Source: Candidatus Sulfotelmatobacter sp. (GTDB lineage Bacteria > Acidobacteriota > Terriglobia > Terriglobales > Acidobacteriaceae). Taken from it: a stretch of DNA of 64,000 bases. This document shows, piece after piece, positions 16,905 through 25,424 of the stretch; position 1 is the stretch's first letter; every line of letters starts with the position of its first letter. The stretch lies in the NCBI GenBank assembly GCA_030041475.1, contig JASHNU010000073.1, forward strand, positions 62,001-126,000. The letters run 5' to 3'. The notes beneath the pieces were generated by a model that was not told the origin of the DNA, did not search any database, and saw nothing but the letters and a program-made list of their open reading frames with translations. The position numbers and the translations under genes were made by a program.

Positions 16905-17752
16905 TGTTTTCCCGCGGCTACAAGACGGTCGTCACCGTGCCTCCGCTGGCGTGGGTCGCGGTGTTCCTGCTGGTGCCGTATCTGCTGATGTTCTGCTACA
17001 GCTTCTGGTCGGTATCTTCGTCGCAGACCATCGTGCATTCCTGGAATCTGAACAACTACCAGGAACTGCTGGCGAAACCGGTTTATTGGGAGACGCTGTT
17101 GCGCTCCATGTGGATCGCGGCACGGGTCATGCTATTTTCTCTGCTCCTCGGATATCCGCTGGCTTACTTACTATCGTTTTACGCCGGCGTGCGCAAGGAC
17201 CTGCTCTATCAGATGGTCATCATTCCGTTGTGGGTCAGCTATCTAGTAAGAGCGTACGCCTGGAAGACCATTCTTGGGGCCGATGGCGTGCTGAATACCT
17301 CCTTGCAATATCTGCACCTGACCAGCCATCCCATGGACTTCCTGTTGTACAGTCCGTTTGCCGTCGTTCTCACATTGACGCACATCTATACGCCGTTCAC
17401 GTTCTTGCCGATCTATGCCGCACTCGAGCATATCCCGCGGAATCTAATCGAAGCTTCGCACGATCTGGGAGCGAGTCCGTCGCAAACGTTCTGGAAGGTG
17501 ATCTTCCCGCTCTCGATTCCGGGCGTTCTTGCCGGAGCGACATTCGCCTTTGTCCTGAGTCTGGGCGATTTTCTCGCGCCGCTGCTGCTGGGCGGTCCGA
17601 GCGGCATCATGATTTCGAACGTCGTGGTCAGCCTGTTCGGTGCGGCCTACAACTGGCCGCTTGGGGCAGCGATTTCACTTTGCATGCTGGTCATTGTTGT
17701 GAGCTTGTTGTTTTTCTCGGAAAAATTGGAGAAGAAATGGAGCTTCTCATGA
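16904..17752 (+). CDS. potB: Polyamine ABC transporter permease subunit PotB
   Basis: A 282-residue membrane protein with about six helices. The EAA loop that contacts the ATPase reads IEASHDLGASPSQTFWKVIF. The N-terminal helix, LAWVAVFLLVPYLLMFCYSF, is typical of PotB/PotH. Its start overlaps the potA stop by 1 nt and its stop overlaps the potC start by 4 nt. Confidence 0.9.
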   Translation: MFSRGYKTVVTVPPLAWVAVFLLVPYLLMFCYSFWSVSSSQTIVHSWNLNNYQELLAKPVYWETLLRSMWIAARVMLFSLLLGYPLAYLLSFYAGVRKDLLYQMVIIPLWVSYLVRAYAWKTILGADGVLNTSLQYLHLTSHPMDFLLYSPFAVVLTLTHIYTPFTFLPIYAALEHIPRNLIEASHDLGASPSQTFWKVIFPLSIPGVLAGATFAFVLSLGDFLAPLLLGGPSGIMISNVVVSLFGAAYNWPLGAAISLCMLVIVVSLLFFSEKLEKKWSFS

Positions 17753-18621
17753 CCGGCAGCGCAGCCAATCCCTCGGGCCCGCGCTGGTTGCTGGCGCATG
17801 CAGCACTTGTCTTCGGCTTTCTCTACCTGCCTATCGCAGTCTTGATTTTGTATTCCTTCAACGGACAGGGAGTGGGCGGTTTCCCACCGCAGAACCTCAC
17901 GCTCGACTGGTATCGAACTCTGTTTGGTGACGGTGCTATCTGGGACTCAGTACTGAACAGCCTTTGGGTGGCATTCGCGGCAATGGCGATTTCACTTACG
18001 TTCGGCATTCCCGCTGCGCTAGCCCTGGATCGCTCACAGTTTCCGGGCAAGGCCTTGTTCCGCCGGCTGGTTCTGCTGCCGCTGATTCTGCCCGGAATCA
18101 TCACTGGACTTTCGCTGCTGATGCTGTTCAATCTCGACATGGTAGCGACGGTTCTCAAATGGATCACTGGCCAGAGACTCAGCCTGCTGACGATCACTCT
18201 TGGCCATGGTACCGCCCTGATTTCCGTGGCCACCACAGAGATTTTCGCCGGGCTACAGAAGCTCGACCGCGCGCAGGAAGAAGCGTCGCTTGACCTCGGA
18301 GCAAGCTATTGGCAGACATTCTGGCGAGTCACAGTGCCCAATCTCAAACTGCCGATCATCGGCGCGGCGTTGCTCATCTTCACGCTTTCCATGGATGAGA
18401 TCGCTGTCAGCTTTTTCCTGATCGGCCGCGACAACACGCTTCCGCTCGAAATCTGGGGGCGGTTGCGGCGCGGCATTACGCCGGAGATCAACGCAGTCTC
18501 GACCATCATTTTTATTTTTTCTCTGGTCACGATCGTTTTCTGGTACCGGTTGCGAGTGCGCAGCGAGGGTGCGGCTGAAGTCGGCACGGAGCTAATCGAG
18601 CCTGCGGAGGATGAGGCATGA
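17749..18621 (+). CDS. potC: Polyamine ABC transporter permease subunit PotC
   Basis: About 290 residues with six predicted membrane helices. The EAA loop is QEEASLDLGASYWQTFWRVT, and the sequence YSFNGQGVGGFPPQNLTLDW matches the PotC/PotI N-terminal periplasmic stretch. The frame is open much farther upstream, but the ATG at 17749 is chosen because it overlaps the potB stop as ATGA and has GGAG 7 nt upstream; another ATG lies at 17737. The stop overlaps the following amine oxidase gene by 4 nt. Confidence 0.88.
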   Translation: MTGSAANPSGPRWLLAHAALVFGFLYLPIAVLILYSFNGQGVGGFPPQNLTLDWYRTLFGDGAIWDSVLNSLWVAFAAMAISLTFGIPAALALDRSQFPGKALFRRLVLLPLILPGIITGLSLLMLFNLDMVATVLKWITGQRLSLLTITLGHGTALISVATTEIFAGLQKLDRAQEEASLDLGASYWQTFWRVTVPNLKLPIIGAALLIFTLSMDEIAVSFFLIGRDNTLPLEIWGRLRRGITPEINAVSTIIFIFSLVTIVFWYRLRVRSEGAAEVGTELIEPAEDEA

Positions 18622-20153
18622 GCGCGAATCGCAGAGACTTCATCAAGTTTGTGGTGGCGGGCGCGGTGTCGGCCGGGTGCCCGGTCGATCTGTCACTGAT
18701 CGCCCAAACCGCCGATCAGAACGCAGGCAGCAACGCCAGCGTGGAAGGCGAGGACAACCGCATTTGCCACCAGGTGCGCGATGGCCGCGTGTTCTCGCGT
18801 CCTCCGGCCTCGGCCAGGCACGACATCGTGATTGTTGGCGGCGGCGTGAGTGGTTTGACGGCGGCATATCGTCTGCAGCATCGCGATGTTCTTCTTCTCG
18901 AAAAAGAACCGCACTGGGGCGGCAATGCGTATGCCATGGAGTACGACGGCAGCGTCTATGCAACCGGCTCTGCCTTTATCTGGACGAACTCCGAAGCTTT
19001 CCGCTTCGCCAAGGAGATTGGCCTGACTCCGCTGCCGGTCGATTGTCCCGATGGCAGCATCATCAACGGCGAATTCATTCCCGACACGTGGGGCAGCGGT
19101 CTCGACAGGCTTCCCTATCCACCCATCACGCGCGAGAGTTTTAAGAAATTCAAAAAAGAAATGATGGGCATGGACGTCGAGAAACGCAGCGCGGAGCTGT
19201 ACAACGTTCCGTTTTCCACCTTCATGAAGCTCTACGCGGGCGAGATCAAGCAGTGGTGGGACACTTTCGGACCCTCCAATTGGGGCGCCACGAGCGACGA
19301 AACAGCGGCCGCGTTGGCCATCGACGAATTCCAGGACGTGGTCGCACAGAGCCGCGAAGACAACCGCTATACCTGGCCGGGAGGCCTCGGTGAAATCACG
19401 CGGCGGCTGGCGGAACTCCTTGAACCGAAATACGGCGCGCGCATGCAGCCAGGCGCGACCACGGTGGCCGTGGTTTCCGGCAAGAGCGACGTGGAGGTGA
19501 CATACGTTGTGGCGGGAGAACTGAAGACAGTCTCGGCGAAAGCCCTCATTATGGCCACGCCCAAGTTCATCACGCGCCGGATCGTCGAAGGGATTCCCGA
19601 CAAACAGAGTGAAGCGATGCGGCAGATTCACTATGCGCCGTATTGCGTGGTGAACCTCATCTTCGATAAGCCCGTCTTCAACAAGGGGTATGACACGTGG
19701 TGTCCGGGCAACACGTTCACCGATTTCGTCGTGGCCGACTGGGTGGTTCGCAAGAAATCAGGATACAAGCAGAAGTACAACATTCTGAGCTGTTATACCC
19801 CGATGAAGGAAGAGGACCGCGGATATCTGCTGAATGAAACCGGCTCGCGCAAGATTGCCGGCAACGTGTTACGGGATTTTCAGAAGCTTATGCCGGGCTT
19901 CAACGTCGATCCCATCGAAGTGCACATCTACCGGCGCGGGCACCCGATGTACATGTCGATGCCGGGACTCTACACGCAAGTGCAGCCGCTGGTGCGGCAG
20001 CCGATGGACCGCGTGTTCTTTGCGAATACCGATTCCGAAGGCCCGGAATCAACCACCAACGAAGCCATCAGGGCTGCGCAACGAGCCGTGCGGCAAGTGG
20101 AGGCGCGGCTGGCGGGCAAACCAGCGGGCAAAGACAAAGCAGTGGCGGGATAG
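18618..20153 (+). CDS. Tat-exported FAD-dependent amine oxidase (putative polyamine oxidase/dehydrogenase)
   Basis: A 511-residue flavoprotein. The N-terminus carries a twin-arginine export signal (NRRDFIKFVVAGAVSAGC; RRxFIK form), so the enzyme should fold with FAD in the cytoplasm and act in the periplasm. The dinucleotide-binding motif is DIVIVGGGVSGLTAAYRL followed by the acidic end of strand 2 in LLLEKE, and a C-terminal FAD-contact segment FANTDSEGPESTTNEAIRAA. These features match the NAD(P)-binding/amino-oxidase superfamily that includes spermidine dehydrogenase. Its 4-nt overlap with potC ties it to polyamine transport; oxidation of putrescine or spermidine is inference. The last Cys near residue 21 could also suggest a lipoprotein, but the RR motif favours Tat. 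Confidence 0.82.
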   Translation: MSANRRDFIKFVVAGAVSAGCPVDLSLIAQTADQNAGSNASVEGEDNRICHQVRDGRVFSRPPASARHDIVIVGGGVSGLTAAYRLQHRDVLLLEKEPHWGGNAYAMEYDGSVYATGSAFIWTNSEAFRFAKEIGLTPLPVDCPDGSIINGEFIPDTWGSGLDRLPYPPITRESFKKFKKEMMGMDVEKRSAELYNVPFSTFMKLYAGEIKQWWDTFGPSNWGATSDETAAALAIDEFQDVVAQSREDNRYTWPGGLGEITRRLAELLEPKYGARMQPGATTVAVVSGKSDVEVTYVVAGELKTVSAKALIMATPKFITRRIVEGIPDKQSEAMRQIHYAPYCVVNLIFDKPVFNKGYDTWCPGNTFTDFVVADWVVRKKSGYKQKYNILSCYTPMKEEDRGYLLNETGSRKIAGNVLRDFQKLMPGFNVDPIEVHIYRRGHPMYMSMPGLYTQVQPLVRQPMDRVFFANTDSEGPESTTNEAIRAAQRAVRQVEARLAGKPAGKDKAVAG

Positions 20154-20168
20154 CGACTGCGCGTGGGC

Positions 20169-20705
20169 TCACGTCGGGCGGGCTCTAGCCCGCCCCCGTT
20201 GGACGAAGTCGCGAATAGGAAAGTAGATCAGCGCCAGAGACCAAGCAAGAACAGAAGCGAAGACACCAGGCACCCATAGCCACGACGAAAACGCCACGAG
20301 TTCCAGGTACATCTGATGGCCCTGAAATATCAAGCTGAGCCCCCAGAATGCTCCCAAGGCAAGCATAAGTAGGTCTGCCGCCAGTCTTAAAGGAGCCCAG
20401 GAGAATGTGACGAGCGTCCGATTCGCCCGCCAAGATTCGATGCTCAGAGCCACCCAATACCAGAGCAGGCCCACCGCAAGCACGAAAACAACACGATCCC
20501 ACAGCTCCGAAACATGCCGATAGTAAAGCACTCGCATGATCGCCAGCGGAGCATTTAGGGAAACAAGCAAAGTGAAGGCGGGGGAATCAGCGAGCACTTC
20601 GTGATGCGCCTTCAGCGTCTCAAACCACACGTCAGACCAGCGATAAAGTCCGAGCGCAACTAACATCTGCGCCGCGGGTAGCACGTATCTCAGCCGCACT
20701 CTCAT
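20169..20705 (-). CDS. Hypothetical four-helix membrane protein
   Basis: 178 residues with about four hydrophobic helices (near 8-22, 45-60, 72-88, 108-125 and 140-160) and Arg-rich loops. No family motif is recognisable to me. The last residues (RGRARARPT) are encoded by a palindrome at 20176-20195, so the C-terminus may be a read-through of a repeat. The gene is convergent with the amine oxidase (15 bp gap) and divergent from typA. Start ATG at 20705 has no clear ribosome-binding site. Confidence 0.55.
   Translation of the reverse strand: MRVRLRYVLPAAQMLVALGLYRWSDVWFETLKAHHEVLADSPAFTLLVSLNAPLAIMRVLYYRHVSELWDRVVFVLAVGLLWYWVALSIESWRANRTLVTFSWAPLRLAADLLMLALGAFWGLSLIFQGHQMYLELVAFSSWLWVPGVFASVLAWSLALIYFPIRDFVQRGRARARPT
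20176..20195. repeat. GC palindrome between convergent genes
   Basis: GGGCGGGC-TCTA-GCCCGCCC is a perfect 8-bp stem with a 4-nt loop, in the 3-prime end of the membrane-protein gene and just after the amine oxidase stop. It can act on both transcripts as a stop or stabilising hairpin; it also resembles the other REP-like palindromes in the window. Confidence 0.55.
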
Positions 20706-20843
20706 GTGCCATTTCTAGCAGGACCCGGAGTAAACGCAAGTGAACGGAGGTAATAGCGAAATCCTCTGCTGCTCACCCCGAATTCCGCCGAGACGTTCCC
20801 GCATAGTAAAGTGGTAGTAACACGCAAATCAGAAAGGATTTCC

Positions 20844-22673
20844 TTGAGTTCAGGCATTCGCAATATCGCCATCATCGCGCACGTGGACCACGGTAAAACT
20901 ACGCTGGTCGACGCCATGCTGAAGCAGAGCGGGACGTTCCGCGCCAATGAGAACGTCGCCGAGCGCGTGATGGATTCGAACGAACTGGAGCGGGAGCGCG
21001 GCATCACGATTCTCGCCAAGAACACCGCGATTTTCTATCGCGACGTGAAGATCAACATCGTGGACACGCCGGGCCACAGCGATTTTGGCGGCGAGGTCGA
21101 GCGCGCGCTGAAGATGGTCGACGGGGTCATGCTGCTGGTCGATGCCAGCGAAGGTCCGCTGCCGCAGACGCGCTACGTGCTGGGCAAGGCGTTGGCAGCG
21201 CAACTGCCGCCGATTGTCGTCATCAACAAAATTGACCGCGCCGACGCTCGCCCGCAGGCAGTGCTGAACGAGATCTACGACCTTTTTATTGACCTCGACG
21301 CAAAGGAAGAGCAACTCGATTTTCCCGTGCTTTATACAAATGCGAAGACTGGCACCGCCGCGGTCGAGAGCAATGGCGGCGGTCAGGACCTGCGGCCGCT
21401 CTTTGATGCAATCCTGAAAACGATCCCGCCGCCGCAGGGCGATGCCGCGGGCGCACTGCAGATTCTGGTCGCAAATCTCGATTACAGCGACTATCTGGGA
21501 AGGCTGGCCATTGCCCGTGTTTTCAACGGAAAAATGTTCACCGGGGAAGAAGTCGCCATCGCGAAACTCGATGGCAGTCTGCACAAAACAAAAATCACGA
21601 AGCTGTTTTCTTTCTCCGGCCTGAAGCGCACCGACATCACAGAGACGGAACTCGGCGACATTATCGCCGTCGCCGGCGTGGAAGGAATCACGATTGGCGA
21701 GACCATTACTGACGCCGAGAATCCCGCACCGCTGCCTTCGATCGCCATTGACGAGCCGACGATTGCCATGCTCTTCACGGTGAACACTTCGCCTTTTGCC
21801 GGCAAAGATGGGACGTATGTGACGTCGCGCAATCTGCGTGAGCGCCTCGAAAAAGAATTGCTGACCAACGTTTCGCTCCGCGTGGAAGAAACGGGCTCGA
21901 CCGATTCGTTCAAAGTCCTCGGCCGCGGCGAACTGCAGCTTTCCATCCTGATCGAGATGATGCGGCGGGAGGGCTACGAGCTGATGGTGGGCAAACCGGA
22001 AATCGTCACCCGGCGCGACAGGGAAACCGGCAAGCTCATGGAACCGGTCGAGCACTTGACGGTGGATGTACCGGAGGAGTTCGTCGGCGTCGTCATGGAG
22101 CAACTGGGCGCGCGCAAGGGGGAAGTCACGAACATGCACAACCACGGCTACGGGCGCGTGCGCATCGAATTTCGCGTGCCCAGCCGCGGGCTGATCGGGC
22201 TGCGCAGCCAGTTGCTCACCGACACGCGCGGAACCATCGTGATGAATTCGCTGTTCGACGGATACACCGAATGGCAAGGGGAGATTCCGCACCGGCTCAC
22301 CGGGGCGCTGATCGCCGACCGGCCCGGCGTCTCGACCGCTTACGCGTTGTGGGGATTGCAAGAGCGCGGCGAGCTTTTTGTCGGTCCGGGAGTTGATCTC
22401 TACGAGGGGATGATCATCGGAGAGAACGCCAAGGATAACGATCTCGACGTCAACGCTGTGCGCGAAAAGAAGTTGACCAACATGCGCGCCTCAACCGCGG
22501 ATGAAGCAATCCGGTTGGTGCCATTCCGCGCGCTCAATCTGGAGCAAGCGATCGAATTTATTGCCGACGACGAGTTTGTGGAAGTCACGCCAAAGTCGCT
22601 GCGCCTGCGCAAGAAAGTTTTGGCGGCGAACAAGCGAAAGAAGAGCGCCCTGGCCGCCGTGGAAGAATTGTGA
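20844..22673 (+). CDS. typA: Ribosome-associated translational GTPase TypA/BipA
   Basis: A translation-factor GTPase of about 609 residues. G1 is HVDHGKTT, the switch region [16 protein letters not shown]3 [16 protein letters not shown] and G4 NKIDR. EF-G-like domains III and V and the BipA-specific C-terminal domain ([20 protein letters not shown]) follow. It supports ribosome assembly and stress adaptation. I prefer the TTG at 20844 (AAGGA 5 nt upstream; protein then starts at [10 protein letters not shown]), although an ATG at 20811 is in frame. Confidence 0.95.
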   Translation: MSSGIRNIAIIAHVDHGKTTLVDAMLKQSGTFRANENVAERVMDSNELERERGITILAKNTAIFYRDVKINIVDTPGHSDFGGEVERALKMVDGVMLLVDASEGPLPQTRYVLGKALAAQLPPIVVINKIDRADARPQAVLNEIYDLFIDLDAKEEQLDFPVLYTNAKTGTAAVESNGGGQDLRPLFDAILKTIPPPQGDAAGALQILVANLDYSDYLGRLAIARVFNGKMFTGEEVAIAKLDGSLHKTKITKLFSFSGLKRTDITETELGDIIAVAGVEGITIGETITDAENPAPLPSIAIDEPTIAMLFTVNTSPFAGKDGTYVTSRNLRERLEKELLTNVSLRVEETGSTDSFKVLGRGELQLSILIEMMRREGYELMVGKPEIVTRRDRETGKLMEPVEHLTVDVPEEFVGVVMEQLGARKGEVTNMHNHGYGRVRIEFRVPSRGLIGLRSQLLTDTRGTIVMNSLFDGYTEWQGEIPHRLTGALIADRPGVSTAYALWGLQERGELFVGPGVDLYEGMIIGENAKDNDLDVNAVREKKLTNMRASTADEAIRLVPFRALNLEQAIEFIADDEFVEVTPKSLRLRKKVLAANKRKKSALAAVEEL

Positions 22674-22924
22674 AGCAAGGTAGCAAGTCCGCAAGGAAGA
22701 TCCGGCCGGCCCGGACCGAAGTTGCGAAAACCGACCTCTGTATGTTTCTCGTCCCCTGCAGTTGCGGCACGACTTTTTCCGTTGCCGAAAACTATGATCG
22801 CCAAGGCATTGCCTGGAGCCGCTACCTGATCTGCCCGGCGTGCGGCAAACGGCACGATCCCAAGAATCGGCTTCTGCAGATGGGGTTTCATCCGGAAGGG
22901 TATTGGAAAGTAGATGCGTGCTAG
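22670..22924 (+). CDS. Small zinc-ribbon protein, hypothetical
   Basis: 84 residues from a GTG that overlaps the typA stop by 4 nt; an ATG at 22742 would give 60 residues. A CxC motif ([10 protein letters not shown]) and a CxxC motif ([10 protein letters not shown]) suggest one zinc-binding knuckle. Co-translation with typA suggests a shared role with ribosomes or RNA, but this is context only. Function not recognised. Confidence 0.6.
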   Translation: MKQGSKSARKIRPARTEVAKTDLCMFLVPCSCGTTFSVAENYDRQGIAWSRYLICPACGKRHDPKNRLLQMGFHPEGYWKVDAC

Positions 22925-22955
22925 AAGAAGGCACACGACAGGGTTCGTAACAAAC

Positions 22956-22987
22956 TTGACATGCCCTTAACGGCAACCTGCTATACT
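22956..22987 (+). promoter_or_regulatory. Possible promoter of the RRM protein gene
   Basis: A consensus TTGACA (22956-22961) and TATACT (22982-22987) face the RNA-binding protein gene. The spacer is 20 nt, longer than ideal, so use by the housekeeping sigma factor alone would be weak or regulator-dependent. A 110-nt leader without ORFs follows, as in other cold-responsive RRM genes. Confidence 0.4.
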
Positions 22988-23097
22988 GCTGGCCGCATTC
23001 GACTGTTCGCCAGCTCCGGTTTCGATTTTCAGGCTCCAACCTGCCAAGTCCGCCGAACTGAGCTCGCACTCCGACAGCTCAATGCAGAGGCAGACGC

Positions 23098-23439
23098 GTG
23101 AAAAACATTTTCGTGGGGAATCTCAGCTTCAACACAACTGAAGATGAGTTGCGCCAGGCATTCGAGGCGTACGGGCAGGTGGACCGAGTCAGCATTCTGA
23201 CCGACCGCGATACGGGCCGCTCGCGCGGCTTCGGCTTCGTCGAGATGGCCAGTAACGAAGACGGCGAAAAGGCCATCGCGGCGCTGAACGGAACGCAGAT
23301 CGCCGGCCGGACCATCAACGTCAACGAAGCGAGGCCGAAGTCTGATCGCGGCGGCGGTGGCGGCGGCGGTGGCCGGGATCGGGGAGATCGCGGGGGACGG
23401 GATCGTGGCGGCCGCGGCGACCGTGGCGATCGCTGGTAA
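23098..23439 (+). CDS. RRM-type glycine-rich RNA-binding protein
   Basis: 113 residues. One RNA recognition motif fills residues 1-80: RNP2 is IFVGNLSF and RNP1 is RSRGFGFVEM. A tail made of Gly, Arg and Asp (RGG-like, about residues 84-113) follows. It resembles the small cold- or stress-induced RNA chaperones of cyanobacteria and soil bacteria. The start is GTG at 23098 with GAGG 9 nt upstream. The tail is encoded by a GGC/GGT run (23350-23375) prone to length change. Confidence 0.93.
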   Translation: MKNIFVGNLSFNTTEDELRQAFEAYGQVDRVSILTDRDTGRSRGFGFVEMASNEDGEKAIAALNGTQIAGRTINVNEARPKSDRGGGGGGGGRDRGDRGGRDRGGRGDRGDRW

Positions 23440-23543
23440 GACGAATCCCATCTCCAGCATCGGCTTCGGCCGGCTTCTCCTATCAAGCGTGTGAGGCGTC
23501 GACGTTGAAGCCGGCTTCCTCGCGTGTGTAAACTGGAATTGGC

Positions 23544-23620
23544 GCGCCCGTAGCTCAGCTGGATAGAGCGGTTGCCTCCGGAGCAACAGGTCGGGAGTTC
23601 GAATCTCTCCGGGCGCACCA
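23544..23620 (+). tRNA. tRNA-Arg (anticodon CCG)
   Basis: The acceptor stem pairs GCGCCCG with CGGGCGC, the D-arm contains TAGCTCAGCTGGATAGAG, the anticodon stem is GTTGC/GCAAC with loop CTCCGGA (anticodon CCG), and the T-arm is CGGGAGTTCGAATCTCTCCG. The discriminator A and an encoded CCA follow. It decodes CGG, a common codon in this GC-rich DNA. Confidence 0.97.
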
Positions 23621-23656
23621 GACCTCCGACTCTCCTGCTCAGCAAGTCTCCTACTG

Positions 23657-24706
23657 ATGAACTACGACGCCATCCTGGTTGTTTCTTTCGGCGGTCCGGA
23701 ATCGAGAGAGAACGTGATTCCTTTCCTCGAGAATGTCCTGCGCGGACGCAACGTCCCGCGCGAGCGCATGCTGGCCGTCGCTGAGCACTACTACCACTTT
23801 GAAGGCAAGAGCCCGATCAATCAGCAAACACGTGAGCTGATCGCCGCGATCGAGGCCGAACTGGCGCAGCATGGTCCCAGGCTGCCGGTGTACTGGGGGA
23901 ACCGCAATTGGCATCCCATGCTGGCCGACACCTTGAGAAAGATGAAGCAAGACGGCGTGCGGCGGGCGCTGGCGTTCGTGACGTCGGCTTACAGTTCATA
24001 TTCGGGATGCAGGCAGTACCGCGAGGATATTGCCCGCGCGCAGAGCGAGGTTGGAGCTGGCACGCCGGAGATCGACAAGCTGCGCGCATTCTTCAATCAT
24101 CCGGGATTCATCGCTGCAACGGAAGAACGGCTTCGCGAAGCGCTCGAGCAAATTCCAGCGAACGCGCGGCAGAATGTTCAACTCATCTGCGTCGCGCACA
24201 GCATTCCAAGGTCGATGGCCAATACGTGCGACTACGTTCGCCAGTTGGAGGAAGTCCGCAAGCTCGTCTCGGAACGGCTCGGTATCGCCAACCATGCATT
24301 GGTATATCAGAGCCGAAGCGGCGCGCCGGGGCAGCCATGGCTTGAACCTGACATTCTGGATTACCTGCGCACGGTGAAGGAGAAAAATCTGGCCAGTGCC
24401 GCCGTGGTCGCGCCGATCAGTTTCATCTCCGATCACATGGAAGTGCTGTATGACCTCGAAATCGAGGCACGTCAGTTGTGCGATTCGTTGCAGCTGCCGA
24501 TGGCGCGCGCCAGAACCGTCGGGGTGCATCCTCAGTTTATCGCGATGATTCGCGAGCTGATTCTGGAGCGCACGAATCCAGGAAGGGAACGGCGCGCACT
24601 GGGATCACTCGGTGCGCGGCCGGATGTGTGCGCGGAAGATTGTTGTCCCGCTCCCCAGCGGCCACCGCGGCCGCAAGGCGCACCTCAAAGAACTGCCACG
24701 TCGTAG
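23657..24706 (+). CDS. hemH: Ferrochelatase
   Basis: 349 residues, matching the HemH/CpfC family. Visible: LVVSFGGPESRENVIPFL at the N-terminus, the conserved metal-site histidine in CVAHSIPRSMA, QSRSGAPGQPWLEPDI and the signature ISFISDHMEVLYDLEIEA. It inserts Fe2+ into protoporphyrin IX or coproporphyrin III; which one cannot be decided here. A C-terminal extension carries DVCAEDCCP, cysteines like those that hold a [2Fe-2S] cluster in some bacterial ferrochelatases. The gene starts 36 bp after the tRNA. Confidence 0.93.
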   Translation: MNYDAILVVSFGGPESRENVIPFLENVLRGRNVPRERMLAVAEHYYHFEGKSPINQQTRELIAAIEAELAQHGPRLPVYWGNRNWHPMLADTLRKMKQDGVRRALAFVTSAYSSYSGCRQYREDIARAQSEVGAGTPEIDKLRAFFNHPGFIAATEERLREALEQIPANARQNVQLICVAHSIPRSMANTCDYVRQLEEVRKLVSERLGIANHALVYQSRSGAPGQPWLEPDILDYLRTVKEKNLASAAVVAPISFISDHMEVLYDLEIEARQLCDSLQLPMARARTVGVHPQFIAMIRELILERTNPGRERRALGSLGARPDVCAEDCCPAPQRPPRPQGAPQRTATS

Positions 24707-24712
24707 CTGATC

Positions 24713-24734
24713 GGAACGGCTCCTGCCGCGTTCC
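24713..24734. terminator. Hairpin between convergent hemH and kinase-like gene
   Basis: GGAACGGC-TCCT-GCCGCGTTCC pairs with a 2-nt bulge. It occupies the 40-bp gap between two converging genes and is a plausible bidirectional stop, though it lacks a T run. Confidence 0.35.
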
Positions 24735-24746
24735 TCAGAGCTCTGC

Positions 24747-25415
24747 TCAGTGAGAAGTGACTGTCACTCGTGGCAGTTCGAAGTCGGTCGCTTTGGGACC
24801 GCCTTCAACCAGTCGCATGGTCTTCAGGATGGTCTGGATCACCGCTTCGTTGCCCACAGCCGTATTCAGCATCATGTGATAGAGCGAGCGGGTTGGCCAA
24901 TCCGCGTTGAAATAGTGCTTGATGTAGGCGACGCGCTCGCGATCCACTGACTCGACCAGTTCTTCGGCCTCTTCCTGCGAGTGGCCCTCGGCCATGACGC
25001 GGCGCATTTTTTCGGCGCGCGGAGCGTACAGGAAAACGTGGAAGGCATCCGGGTTCTCGCGCAGGAAATACGGCCCGCCACGTCCCACAATGACGGCGTT
25101 CCCTTCCCGCGCAATTCTGTCCATGATGTCCTGCATCATGGACATCATGCGGTCGGTGTCGAACACCTGACTGCCGAGGGCGGCGCTATTGCGTTCGTAG
25201 CTGCCGCGCCAGAAGGCCTTCGCCATGCGATGCAGCCGGCTGTCCATGCGCTCGTCACAGCGCCTCACGGCAGAGGCGTCGACGTTGGCAAGGCGGGCAA
25301 TTTCTGCGGTGAGGGTCTGGTCCCAGAGTTTCCAGCCGAAACGCTCGGCAAGGGCGGCAGCGACAGCGGCCGCGCCGCAGCCGTATTCGCGCTCGATGGT
25401 GACGAGACGAAACAT
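24747..25415 (-). CDS. Cytidylate kinase-like P-loop protein
   Basis: 222 residues of the cytidylate-kinase-like family. The N-terminal VTIEREYGCGAAAVAAALAE is a modified P-loop (G-C-G-A-A-A rather than GxxGxGKS/T: the Lys-Thr is missing), and NAVIVGRGGPYFL and RVAYIKHYF(N)ADW are family motifs. Not a standard Cmk; nucleotide substrate unknown. It ends the tolC-emrA-emrB operon, 9 bp after emrB. Confidence 0.78.
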   Translation of the reverse strand: MFRLVTIEREYGCGAAAVAAALAERFGWKLWDQTLTAEIARLANVDASAVRRCDERMDSRLHRMAKAFWRGSYERNSAALGSQVFDTDRMMSMMQDIMDRIAREGNAVIVGRGGPYFLRENPDAFHVFLYAPRAEKMRRVMAEGHSQEEAEELVESVDRERVAYIKHYFNADWPTRSLYHMMLNTAVGNEAVIQTILKTMRLVEGGPKATDFELPRVTVTSH

Positions 25416-25424
25416 CGCTACTGT

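Noticed and set aside
16951-18621. Very long frame covering potB and potC regions in one piece
   Set aside because: The first 260 codons overlap potB in another frame and are not hydrophobic; the real gene starts at 17749.
23469-23515. GCCGGCTTC / GAAGCCGGC inverted repeat after the RRM gene as a terminator
   Set aside because: The 29-nt loop and lack of a T run make it unconvincing, although a long hairpin remains possible.
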